A stretch of 64,000 bases of DNA. Origin: Apiospora phragmitis. Taxonomy: Eukaryota > Ascomycota > Sordariomycetes > Amphisphaeriales > Apiosporaceae. Positions within the stretch are counted from its first letter, which is position 1, and each line of letters begins with the position of its first letter. A model generated the notes under the pieces. That model was given only the letters and a program-made list of their open reading frames with translations, was not told where the DNA came from and ran no database searches. Of this stretch, positions 47,635 through 59,954 are shown piece by piece. The DNA is taken from assembly GCA_038363925.1 (NCBI GenBank), contig JAQQWL010000011.1, positions 5,580,001-5,644,000 of the forward strand, read 5' to 3'. The position numbers were made by a program, and so were the translations under genes.

Positions 47635-49550
47635 GTTAAACAAGAACCACAAGAGAAGTAATGTGTTGGGTCTACATACCCTTTCTACTTGAAGATGAGG
47701 CAGGGCCGAGTCGATGTTGTCTCTCAGAACTGAAACAACAGAGTGTTAAACGATCTTGGGTCTTGGTGAAGGTGGTCAACGCAATGGAAGCCAACGATGT
47801 TGCAGATTTGGCGGTGTTGGGAGAAACGTGCAAAGAAGATTGGCGAACCAAGGACGGGAGTCGAGGGAAAAAGCACACCTTTAAAGGACGGGGAAAGGTC
47901 CGAGAAAAGGTCTATTTGCATTTGATGTAGGAAAGGAAGGATAGAGATTCATTCATGCAAGTCTCATAAATAAGCAAAGTAGACAGCAGCGGTCTACTCG
48001 CTACAGCTCGAAGGCTTTTGCCATCTGTGGTTGCGACTTCCTTCTGGACTTGGACTTACACACGCGATGCTAATAAGAAGGTTTGATAGCCAGGGAGCAT
48101 AAGAAGTATGTAGCTGATCCCCACCCGCGTTGCAGGTCCCGGCTATGTACCTCGTGGTACAGGAGAGCACAGCAGCCGATGTAGGGGTTGACGCTCGAAG
48201 CTGGTGATGGGAAAAGGAGCATCAAGTCTATCTGCCGTGACGGCATCATGCCCGTCCGCAAGGACCCGATCCGAGTCGTCGAGATGGAAGGTGCGCATGC
48301 AGCAGATCCAGAGCCTGTCCTACCCCCAAGGAACGGGGGTAAGCCTGGGAGAAGGCAGATTCGAAACTGAAAGCATTATACCGTGCATGTGGTTTGCGAA
48401 ACTGCCGCCTTCATCATCTGTAGACGGCCAGATACCCGGACGTACTGTATAAGTGACTGGAACCTGTAGAAGTGTATTTGGGAAGTAATGCCAGCACTGG
48501 ACACACTGTATATTGGCTGTGCGGCACTTGCTGCTTAAGGAAGGTAGGGTAGGGTCCCCAGTGTTTTCAGTGAAGAATTATGTATCAAATGATGATGGGT
48601 AGGTACTTATTAATGTATCTTACTCGCAGTAGCAGGAGCCGGAGCCGGAGCCGTAGCGGTACATCGTGGCTTCCTTGACTTTCGAAGAGGGTTTGCAGAA
48701 TGTAAAGCAGGAGGCGGCAAACGAGCAGTGGTGGGGTCTTGGTCTTCCCGCACCGATAGTTCTGCCAGGTCCAGATGGAGACATCAATGACGAGAGATGT
48801 AGATAGGCTAGGTAGCATTTGATACTCATGAGTCTGGTAACCTAGCAGAGAAGTATGTAGGAAGGGGGGGGGAAGTACAATAGGTAGGATGAAGGATGCC
48901 TAATTGGCATTGGTCGACGCTTCCATATTGTTGGATTTATTTTGCTTTTCTTTTCGTGAACGGAGAGACAGCTTTAGCGAGAGGTGAGTCGATAGTTATG
49001 CAGGTAGCCTGGCGCACAGCATTCCGCTTTTCATGCATTCGGCAATACGATGTCACTGCACCACGGGAGCTCGTCGAAAACTCTCTCCTTCTCCATGGTA
49101 TTGTCGAGTAACCTATAGGCCAATGCATATTGACCGGCCTACTTTCTAAGGCCGGCAGGTGTATAGGTAAGTAGGCAGGTAGTTAGTTACCCTATATAGG
49201 TTAATGTACTGCGCTCACTGTCTGTACCCAATGAACTACCAGGCATGCAGGCGCATGTGCAGGTGCAGGCAGGTGGCGGTGCAGATATCGTTCATTGATC
49301 GGTTCATTGAGATGAACAAAGGAAAGAGGTGAAAATCGAGAAGCTCCACTCCAAAAGAAACCAATTAAGATGAAGACGAAAGAGCCAAGTGCAGAAGACG
49401 ATCTTCTGCCGTCCCTCGTACGCGTGTCCGAAAGGTTATTTGAAACAGTTCTTCCCCGAAAAGTTGATGGATGGCGATCGAAGGATAGAAGGTGGAGGGA
49501 AAGGGAAACCCCCCGCTCCTTTTGCCCGTCCACCGGCCGTTTAGTGCAAG

Positions 49551-49570
49551 GTAGGTATGTACATACCTAC
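49551..49570. repeat. perfect 20-bp palindrome
   Basis: GTAGGTATGT followed immediately by its reverse complement. By simple base odds a perfect 20-bp palindrome is expected about 0.06 times in 64 kb. Confidence 0.95.
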
Positions 49571-50542
49571 TTACTTACCTAGGGATTGTGTAACTGGACA
49601 ATGCTTAAGGCATGTAGGAGAGGCTGGAGATATAGATATGTTGTGAAGAGTATAGGTATTAATGTATACCGCAACGAATGCCATCTAATTCGACAATTTG
49701 GTATAGGCAAGGGGCAACTCGCCGGTACAAAACTTAACGAGTGGGTACAATGCAGGGCTCTCTCCAAATGCCGCAGCCAGCCAGCCACTTTTCTTGCGGA
49801 TGCAGAAATCCGCCTTTAAAACGCAGACTATACCGCAGCGACTAGTATCTTTCCTTTTTGCCCTTCTTCTTTTTTTCTTTCTTTCATAGTTACATGGTTT
49901 CTCTAGTACCGCCGTTTACAGATACACGGGATACCGATGAAGCATGGGATCGATGCAATCATTCATGTTCATCTGGGTAGTACACAATCCACAGTAGACG
50001 ACACCAAGGGCCGGCCCGCGTCGCACCCGTGCTACCTGGTCGCTGGTAATATGGGTTACTGGATGTGTCTGACGTCAAATTTAATTCGGTCCGCCACAGC
50101 ATACATATCTTCAACAAAGTTGCCTCCCGCCCTGCGTCTGCGTCTGCCTCTCCCTCCTACCTGGTATGTAGGTCGTGTCAACTCAGTATTATCTGATCCT
50201 TGCGTGCGCCATGGGCACCGGATGTTGTATCGCATGCGCACCCAGTGACTATCTATGCCACTTCTAGCTCCTCTGTGTGCAGTGGCTGCAGTATTACAAC
50301 ACACGTATGTAGCATATCATTGCCAGGTGTATCTTGCGCACAACGGCTATCTCGCTTCCGATTGAATGTTGAGATTGGTAAAATGTAGCTATAAAACCCA
50401 CAAATCATGTCGGTTCGCCCAGGAGGCTTTCCGGATGCGGATACCATTGATTTGATTTTCTTCCCACCCCTACCCAGTTTTCTCTACCCAGGTTGCTTCC
50501 ACCACCCCCCTCTCGGGTGTCTTCGTCCTGGTGCGGCGGCAC

Positions 50543-50571
50543 AAAAGCTAGGAAAAGCTAGGAAAAGCTAG
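50543..50571 (+). repeat. 10-bp direct repeat, about 2.9 copies
   Basis: Unit GGAAAAGCTA repeated in tandem, about 170-200 bp downstream of the Zn2Cys6 gene stop codon. Confidence 0.93.
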
Positions 50572-50743
50572 CATCTTACAGCCTACATAATGCACCCAGC
50601 ATCTTGCGGCATCCATCCCGGCGCATGTCAAGTTCTTGTTGGTTCGGGTCTCTCCCTGAGTTACATTTGCGAGCCCCGTCGCCTCCACCCCAACCAGCCA
50701 GTATTTCTTCTAGACCCAGTCTCTTTGGCCCAGAATCAGGATA

Positions 50744-53526
50744 TCAAATCAGTCTTCGAGGCGCCCAGTTTTCTTCGTAAAGCTGGCTGATGAAGTAAAA
50801 ATCATCCTCGTAAGCATCACGTTGACGGACCTCGTCCCAGTGCTTTCCTGTTCTGGGCATCAGCGTTTATTCGTAATGGATGGGGAACTCAGTTACGTAG
50901 GACCTGATTGAGTCAGGACTTACCTTGGTCCTTGACGATATTCCTTGTCACGTTGACAAACTTGATCTTCATAGCATCGAGTTGAGCCAGCGTTCTCAGG
51001 TCCTGGTCTTTGCACTCGGCAGAAAAAGGATACATTCCTGGCTATCGTTAGTGCCAACCAATTACATGGGACGTGCAGACCAAGATTACCTTTGTTGCAG
51101 TAGTGGAAGTACGCCAAAAGTATATTGGCCCCTGTTCGTCGTTGAAGTCAAGAGTCAGCTCTGATCCCGTCGTTCTACCGTACAGCAATCCCGTGCCAAG
51201 GTAATTGTTCTCGCACCTGTTAAATACTCCTTGACGGTGTTCTCTCGAGCGAAGCGAGCCTGCGTGGGTTCATGTCAGCTAGTCATCCATTTTTGCACCC
51301 GTAGCAACTTCTCCCACGGTTCGCTCCCGAGGGACACATATGCCCAACGTACCTTGATACCGTGCTTTCGAGCATAGGCAGCGTCATGCTGGCAGAGAAG
51401 AGAGACGTTGTGCAGAAAGATGAAGGTGACAAGATATGCCGTAAACCACGTTATGTGGTTGTTGGCCTGGAGGATACCCTGAAGCTCGTCTAGCATCTCC
51501 CTCCGCAGCTTGTTCTGGATCTGATGGATGAGGATGAGCTCGATCTGAGCGCCCATGACGGGAGGCAATGGAATCTGTCCTCGCAAAGGACTGGTCTCGT
51601 CCATGATGTCGGGGGCCATCCCCAGCGTCTCTTGCCCGACAATATATGTGGACTTGGTTGTCATTCGAATGGCCATCCACAGGCGGAGGGCCTTCCGAAG
51701 CAGCGTTTTCTGTTTCTCATCGGTCTCATCTGCCATGGCAGCCTTCAATGCTGCAGCGTATGTCCCCCAGATGAGTTTGTGCTTGCTGGAGACGACGTTG
51801 CGACAGAAGTCCTTGACACCACGTGTCAAGTGGTCTTCGTATGCACTTCTGGCCTCTTCGAGGTTAACAATGGCAAAGGCAGGAATCCTCACACTCCGTC
51901 TGACTCCGTTGTATACCCATGTCCTTTCCAGTGAATCTCCCTCTTGCGGGACAAATTGACGCACACGAAGCACTACGGGCTGATGAGTATATCCCTCAGT
52001 CACGCCGACGTTTCTGGTTTCAAACGAAGCCCAGTTGGAGATGTCGTCAGCCACGCCTTCTTGCCAACGCCTTGTCCATTCGTGCCCTTTGATCTGGCCA
52101 GGTTTGAATAGCCGCACGTCGGTAATCTTGTAGCGCAGACATGGTAAGCGCGAGACCTTGCCATGCGAGACTTTGGCGCATGTTAGACATGTGCCTTGCT
52201 TGTCAACGGGGTTTGTTTCACACTGCATCTTCCATTAGCAAGCTGGATCATGGTAGTTAAGACATGGCAAAAAAATCTAGCGAGACACGGGGGCTGCTTA
52301 CACGGATGCGCTGCATCCTGCAGCGAATGCAAGACCCGATACGTCGCGTCTCAGCTGTCTGCTCCCGAACTTCATTGTTTTTAAACGGTCCCCTCTTGGA
52401 CACCGGGGCTTTCTGGTAAGATGTCGCAATACCAAGGCTATGCGGGTCGGGACGTGAGAATGTCTTCTCGTCAACTGGAGACGATAATCCGACACTGGAA
52501 GGATACTGGGATGCATCACTTTCATGGCGCTTGAAACTTGAAATGGGTGGGTACTGAGCGTTCTCTCTGTCTGGCGCAGCGCTCTCTTCCTGACTAAGAC
52601 GTCGCACCACTGGAGCTGGGATCGGGAATTCCTCCAGCGACGATATTACTGGGTATACCATTCCCTCTCTACGAGTGCTAGGTTGAACAATGGTCGGCTG
52701 TGTTGGCTGAAGTATGGGATAGCTAGACATCAGGTGTGCAGGATTTGCCTCGTCATACGGGAACACATTAGGTTGGCTTGGAGGTAGAGTCCAAGCTTGG
52801 GATGAAGAGGATGGCGACTTCTCGCTCAACAATGGTGGGCTTCTCTCATTATCGTCGAACTGGGACCTGGAAGGAATTCCAGAGTAGCCTTCACATTGCT
52901 TAGTCTCTGGGACAAGTCACGCACAGAGCAGGGAAGGGCATACCTTCGGGCTCACACGTTGAGCACGGAGGACAGACTGAAATGCCGGCAAAGTAATGAG
53001 CCAGCCGCGAGCCGCTAACGCCAAGCGAGAACCCATCATGGCGGGCCGAGCCCGGTGGATTCACGGGAGGCCGGTGGTGGGATGTCTCAGATGGCGAGGA
53101 CGGGGTCTCATGTGCAGGCATTGGTTGTAAGTCGGAGCTGAGCCGTAACCTCTTCTGTTCTGGATATGTTGGTGACGAGGACGTGGTGAACCGGGGAGGA
53201 TTCCTATTAAGATCCAAGAGCAGGGTAACTGGGCACTGGAGAATAAGAGCGGCTTGGCCTAGTATTTGTAAATCCTGCTGGGAGAGGCTTGCCTGAGGCG
53301 ACTGAGCGGTAGATGCAGAAGTAAATGCATGAGGGCCCTGGGACACTAGCACCGCAGGGGCGCCCTCATGGCCGCTGTACCGGCGCTTTCTAGGATTATA
53401 ACTATTCTATATGCAAATCAATCCACTGTACGTAGAACACCGGATATGCAATAAGCCGCCTCTCCGCCAAGGGCTGGCCGGGCAAGGGACCGGAGGGGGC
53501 AGGTAAGGGAAAAGGAACCTTACCAT
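50744..53526 (-). CDS. Zn2Cys6 transcription factor with central zinc cluster
   Basis: Fungal binuclear-zinc-cluster regulator; target genes unknown. Eight coding exons are inferred: introns 53523-53407, 52943-52889, 52301-52223, 51352-51260, 51216-51133, 51089-51038 and 50923-50848, all GT-AG and in phase, giving 741 residues. The first coding exon is only the ATG (53526-53524); the second continues NSYNPRKRRYSGHEG. Residues 1-340 are Ser/Pro-rich and disordered. The cluster at about 343-379 is CIRCRMQRIRC then CLTC and a distant Cys (spacing 2-6-10-2-12), split by intron 52301-52223 after RIR. The C-terminal 360 residues look alpha-helical (LRKALRLWMAIRM, ANILLAYFHYCNKG, ENWAPRRLI). A mid-protein cluster sets it apart from the usual N-terminal type. 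The frame is intact. Confidence 0.85.
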
Positions 53527-53986
53527 TGTATCTGAGAATTAATAAAGGGTGTGTTGGACAAGAAGGGAGGCAAGACGTAGGGGCCATGCACTGGGTCGAT
53601 CCCTCATCGATGTGTGTACCGTACCGGTAGCGTACCGAACGACAATACATGGGAACCGCAGCGAGGGACCAGCACCGACACCCAAATCAACACCAAGTCA
53701 CAACAGCAATATACCTATACCCAGGTAGCTCTGGTGTGTGTGCGCCTCACCCGCCTCGACGAGAGTGGGGTGGAGTCAGCAACCGAAGAAGAAGGGGAAA
53801 AAAGAAAAGAAAAGGCACAATGGGATGGATTGACCGGAGTGTGGATTTCAAACCCCTTGTGGTCTCACCACTGCCATTGCTTGACGAGGAAGAAGGAAAA
53901 GAAAAAGGTCCCTGGGCGGGCGATTCCGGGGTTAGCGCGGAAAGCAGAAGCGAGTATGGTCAATGGGAGGCGCGTATGTAGTGTTT

Positions 53987-53993
<7 letters not shown>

Positions 53994-54018
<25 letters not shown>
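53994..54018 (+). repeat. (CT)n microsatellite
   Basis: About 12 CT units in the presumed promoter of the Zn2Cys6 gene. Confidence 0.93.
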
Positions 54019-57000
54019 CGTTGTCTTTAGTGCTGGGTGTCGAGTACTCCGTAGACAGGACTGGTATCGTATGGCGGAGTATGTAAAGTGACTGGAGGAG
54101 TATGTAGCAATTGAAAGGGGCTGAACCACCGACCCGGTGGAGGGCCAAAGCAAGAAATGCGGGAAAGGCAAGCTAGCAGCAGCAGATCCAAGAGAGCCGT
54201 TGTCCAATGTATGTGTGTATCCCCTCTGACGGCAGCGCAAAGTGATGCGATCGGGAAGCAAATGGCACGACGGGGTCCTCGAGGAGGGTGGGAGACAAGC
54301 AGAGCTCGAGCGAGAGACAAGAACTCGGTGAGGAGGTGTTCCTGGAAGAGGGCTGCTCACCGGTGAGAGGGATAATAAGAGAATAATAAGAGAATAGTGC
54401 TTGCCTGGGTCAGCTTTGTGCAACAGGGGGAGGAGAGGGATAAAGCGCGAGAGTGGGAATAGGAAAAAGGGAGAGTGAGAAGCATGACATTGCATTGTTG
54501 GAACACGGGCCAGTTATCTGCCCATCATCCAGAATCCAAGGCTTCTTTCTGCCTACAGACTAGACTACATCAGGTACCTCCCCCAGCATCCAGACATGCC
54601 CAACGGTCCTATAATACGACAGTGGTATTGTCTGTCCCCAAACATCGTCGGTCCCCCATCCATCCATTCCATCGCATCACGAATTCAATCAATTGCCAGC
54701 GTAGACAGGGGGAGGTCTGGGGTAAGCGAGCAGTCAAGTAAGGCAATAACATGAAAGCGAGGCCAGAAAAAGAGAGTCCACAGGCTGCAGCTAGCCAAAT
54801 CCGTTATACTACATACAGTCCCCATTGCTTTTTGCCCGTTTCGCGCTGCGTGCTGGCCTGGCATACGGCTGATCGCTTATCGCACAAACTTGTCATTTGA
54901 CCTCGTGCGCGAACAAGAAAGAAAGAATAGGACAGCAGGGAGCATGTCCCGCATTCGTTGACATATTGCGGGCGAAAAGCAAGCAAAGGCAGCATGGCGG
55001 CATGGCCTCCAAGCCCCCCTCGAGCCCCCCGCCGTACCCCCAAGAAACCCTCATTTCCCATTCATCCATAGAGACGTCGACGCTTCCAGGGTCTCCATGA
55101 CAAGCGGGGCGGAAACCACCCTTAGCATCGGTCGCCGCCAGCAGCTGGCCACGTGTTATATTGTTTGCCCATGGGGGGAAGGGGGAAGCCGGTCAAGGTC
55201 ATCATGAATGACGGGCTGCATCAGTCATGGTTACTATCGTCCACCTTGACGTTTCATTCGCACCCTCCAGCGGCTTGGCACGATCCAGGCGACGTGATAA
55301 GGCCCGTGTGGCCGGTCAAACACTGCGCCGTGGATTGTGCTCCAGGAAGGAAACCCACATGGGCGATCCTGCCGAATCACCTTACATAGTGCCCATCCCG
55401 AGCCTTATTGACGGATCCGAGGAAATACAAATGTACGACGAGACGATGCCGCCCACATTCAATTCCTCCATAAGAATCACATCGGGAGGTGGCCACTTTA
55501 GTAGAGATGCTCTTCATGGATGCGCCATGGCTCCTGAGCGTGCGCTTTCTCTGCAATCGCATCTGTCTTTAGAAAGTGGTTCAGACCGATTTGGATACCA
55601 TTTCGGTGCCGATGTGGGTGTGGCTTACCAGAAAGCATTGGGCAAACCTGGCTTGGGCTCGCCCGATGGGGCCGGGTTTTGTGGTCAGACGGAGCTGACA
55701 GCCGAATGCACGTGAGAAGTCCAGTCAGAAGATCGAGATTATCCATCGCCCATTGAGATGTGCTGAAGGGTTGTGATCCGTATGGCCTGTGATTCGCTGG
55801 CTCTCCCTAGCTCCCCCGGAGGATGGCCCAACCACTCACGTTTGTGTTGGCCATATTGCTGCTCCGCTACGATGTTCTGTTGCCCGTCATTGGCTCCTGA
55901 CGGCTGTGACGGGAGTATTTTTCTGTCGTGAATGGCGAGCGCTGCAACATAAGCATCGTGAACATGCTCGCTGAGAGGACACGAGTTGGTATGGGAATTC
56001 CACCCGTGTTTGATGTCAGCTTTGCAGGCAAACTCAAATGGGATAAGAGGCTGGATGTGACATGCCACCGCCACCGTAGCGGTGCAAGCATCGGGGCTCG
56101 GTGAGACTCGATTTATGCGGTGAGCATGCACCATCCTGATCCCAAGTCTGGGTGCTCAGATATCTTGAATCGTCGTACAATTAGACTCGGCAAGGCTCGA
56201 GACCACCGACTTGCTAGGTAAGTCCCAGACATGTGCAAGGCTAGAAACGGCTTGGAACATTCCGGACGACCGCCCCTCCCTGCCTCCTCCCCCTTCCTGA
56301 ACCCACATACCTATTGCCCGAGAATGATGATGGGGGCCCCACAATCCCGGTGCCAGTGTCAAGATGCCGATAGGGGACAGTACCCTGGGCAGTATGTTCT
56401 GCTGCTCCCCAGTTGGGTTTTGGGGACAGATAGTCGGTCCCAGGGCGACTCTGGCAGTTCTTTAGACAGCAACATGGGGCACTCTTTAACATGTACATAG
56501 CATCTCTGACAAGTGGATATCACCGACAGACCGGTGCAATATCCCCATTCAAAGAACGCCCGCTGACCCTTGGACCGAGCAAGGCTGTCAAGTGTCAAGC
56601 CGACAATTAGTGCTTAGAGCAGCAGCCTCTGAGGTCCACCTTCAAGCTGGTGGTCAGAAGTGCCAGGATCAAATGACAGAATCATGACGATGAACTTACG
56701 CATACCCGACTTGACCGGTTCTGTCAAGTCCCGCCGGGAGATGTAGGACAACATAGCATGCCCAGCATCATGAGAATAGGTCTTGGAGGCCGGCTACCTA
56801 CAGCATCGAGTCCAGTCCCTTTTCTAAAAATAAGGGAACATCGCTCTCACCCTGCGTCAAGCCTATACGACAGGAGATGGCCAAGCTTACAATGCAAGGG
56901 AAAACCGGTGTGGGTGCAACTCGATTGGTCACAGGCCACAACTCTCCATGCGGCCGAACAAGCGAGAAGAACCTCGAAAGCTGTTTGCCTTGCAGAAACA

Positions 57001-58734
57001 ACTTCAGCATTCTGGGTGGCTGCATCATCGCAGCAAAAGCATCTGATACAGGCGTTCGCGAACTATCTCAGACAGGTGTTCATTGGGAGCTGACTGAGGC
57101 TACGGTGGGGAGCAGCAGCCTCAGATATGGCATGTTGGGGGGCTCTTGCCTCCGTCCAGCCTATTGTTTCCACGAATCCTCAAAGTCATCGGAGATTTCA
57201 CTCCCCAGACACCCAATTGTAAGTTCTCCCCGAAGTCGGGACTCGGTAAATGAAATTCCTTGAACTCACAACCTTGTACGACATCCTTCCACCTCGAGGG
57301 CTTTATCCGCCCACTACCCTGGTCCAATAAGCCCATGGTGTTGACACCGAAGTTGGGCGAATATCCGAAGAAAGCAAATCTGATACGCTGTGAAGCCTGG
57401 GTTTCCTTCGCTCCCCCACCTACTGTCATGATGTGCATTGGTTAGATCCGCTCTATATCCTTATACACGCATATCTACATATGTATAACCTACTCGGCTT
57501 GCTCACTTTGACCCCCCACACTGGATCTATGTACCCTACATCAAATACGACCTGACACTTATGCCACTACGTACTCAATACTTGATGGATCAATGGGCCG
57601 TACGTCGATAATTGCTGCCAGTTGCTCCCAGGCCCCTTGGCCCGGCTACAGTACGATCCTCCTCTCCTGCCTGCCTGCGGGCTTAGGGAGACAGTGCTGC
57701 GCATTCCCGTGGTTGCAGCAGTCTACTCCACTCACATGCCACCTTGAGTGCATACGGTATCGAGGCACACCAACTAACGCATGTACAGCTGGGCATTGAA
57801 CAGCTCGACAAACAACAACCAAGGTACGTGCGGCAATCAGCAATTGAGTAAGCCGTGCAAGCTTTCGGGCAGGGATTCACCACAGTATGGAGTGTCCAAC
57901 GATGACGTGGGAATTACATGGCAGCTCATTGTAGCACCTTTTCGAACGTCCTAGGGTAGTTGCAAGTGTTATATATCGAAGGATTCGCCTGGAGAGCTGT
58001 ACCGCACAGTTCCTCCCCTCCTACGTACTTACCAAAATGGCGATTTCATAAGAAGGCGAAAAGAGACAAGGGAAATGGAATTGCTCATCCCTTCTCCGCA
58101 GACTCCGCAGCGTCGTAATGCAATGCCACATCGTCTGGGGCTCTAGATGATATGCCACGACACTTCGACGGGTCCTTGATAGGAGGAATAGGGGGTGCGA
58201 GCTTATGTGGCAACGGCTCGATCCTGCAACCCTGACGACGGGAATGCCACGGCCTTTCCCTCGCCGAGTCAGTCGGTTCGAATCCAGTTCGAAAGAAGTC
58301 ACCCGCTGCCCGAGCCATCATCAGGAGGATACTCGGGTTACCGAGTCGAGGCAGAAGCAAACACCTTGTTCCCGATGATGGTCGACCGATATAGCCAGAG
58401 TACGAAACAAACGTCCCAAGCCGAACTTCGTCAAGCCCCATATGATGTCCGCAGAGAGCCGGAGGCATGCATTGGGCAAGGAGGCGTTGAAGGGGTAGAT
58501 GTAGTCATCATCCAAGATGGCTCCAAGGACCGTCGCTCCACGATACTACACTACTCGCTTGCTTCTTCGTTCGACCGCAACTGCCTATATGCACATCAGA
58601 CATTGAGGATACGATATGCTAGCAAGCAAACAGGCATATCCAACCTTGGTAAGGCTCTGGCCGACTCGAGACTTGCCGCTTACGTACTTGGCCTACCTGG
58701 TATATAGGTGCGTACGTAGGCGGGCGGGCGTGCA

Positions 58735-58782
<48 letters not shown>

Positions 58783-58784
58783 TG
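58735..58784 (+). repeat. (TGCG)12 tetranucleotide repeat
   Basis: Fifty bases of uninterrupted TGCG/GCGT units. Alternating purine-pyrimidine sequence with many CpG, a candidate for Z-DNA. Confidence 0.95.
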
Positions 58785-59954
58785 TATGCCTGTGTATTTG
58801 TGCATGAAGGTGTAGTTTACATACCATGTGCTGATGGACTGGTCATGACTTATTGCGTTGATCAATCAGGACACGAAGAGAGCTTGCCTCCTGATACTTT
58901 CTGATATCTACCTTGGACGGAAAGGGCGGATCCAGCTGGAGAAAATAACGCTGGACCCCTAGGAATATGTGTGTTGTCGCTAAAAGGCTGCAGCAATTTG
59001 GTACTGCTGTAAGGTTTTGTCCACAAGATCTAGGGCGTTCCTTTTCTTTTTCTTTTCTTTTTTTTCTTTCGCTAAACCCAATCAGCCAATCAACCGGTCA
59101 ATCGTCGAATGCTTTTGTAGCAAACACAGTGGCTTGCATTTACCGGTGAGAGAAGTTCCCCACCAATGCGCGTGGGCTTCGAAACGAATACTCTACGCGT
59201 CGACTTCCGATTTGCCTCGCAAGCCCAAGTTGCCTGCTCATGTGCCTCTGCGCCCATGTCGTCCTTCCCTTGTTCTTCCCAATGCAATGCCCTTTTGCAA
59301 CAAAAAAAAAAAGAAAGTCCTCTTTTCTGTTAACGACCGAATAAAAAGTGGAGAACCACCGGTGAACAATCTGCAATGTGGGAGGGAACAACATCATCAC
59401 ATCAGCAAAGCAAAGCAAGGTAAAGCAAAAATACTTATTAGGTATAGCAGGCACAGTCAGTCGGGTCGAGCGATCCTGCCTTGGGTAGTGGATGACAACA
59501 TTAAAGGAAGCTACCTAATGGTTGACAGGCACATACCTTGTGTAGTACTTACATTTGATGATACTCCAGTCAATCGATGCTCGCTTCAACAATGTTGCAT
59601 CTGGTACACCTCGAGCTTACTGCTGCCAGCCGCCTGCCAAATTGGAACTGATTGGCATCTCGATTTCACATCTCACACCGGACGGACCTACTGCGGGCTG
59701 GCTTCCAGCAGCCACCGGCCAAACCTGAGGAGAGAGCCACCCAGCGCAAAGTGGGCGGGCTGGCTGCTTGCTTCCTTTTGCGTCGCAAAAGAATAATCCC
59801 GCCTGCAGTTCGTTCGGCTTGCAGCATACCGAGGTCAAAGCTCTTGATCACCTTGGTCCAAAGTACAGACCGCCTGACCACCATTATCTGTCTACTTTAT
59901 CTTGGCCCAACCTGCCTCTCCTGTGTGCGTGACACGAGGCCATCAGGACAGTGC

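Larger units (their letters stand above)
47635..50743. other. 3.1 kb intergenic region
   Basis: No gene recognised. It contains a perfect 20-bp palindrome (49551-49570) with TAGGTA-type repeats around it, and a short 10-bp tandem repeat (50543-50571). Confidence 0.5.
53527..59954. other. 6.4 kb gene-poor region
   Basis: No gene recognised. The left end is the Zn2Cys6 promoter, with a CT microsatellite (53994-54018) and an exact TACTCCGTA (54045-54053). Frames at 55227-55715, 58085-58468 (minus) and 58195-58707 lack domains. A GGTTCGAATCC at 58274-58284 looks like a tRNA B box but has no pairing T-arm. A TGCG repeat lies at 58735-58784. Confidence 0.45.

Noticed and set aside
58261..58300. 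GGTTCGAATCC resembling a tRNA B box
   Set aside because: The flanks do not form the five-base-pair T-arm and no A box or acceptor stem lies at the right distance.
58085..58707. Overlapping frames on both strands, one ending in an acidic DDVALHYDAAESAEKG-like tail
   Set aside because: Could be a small gene, but there are no supporting exons, no known domain and no preference between strands.
59017..59954. Coding extension upstream of the kinase-like gene
   Set aside because: The in-frame extension has no ATG before 59955 and composition unlike the kinase; the separate frame at 59017-59796 has no domain.
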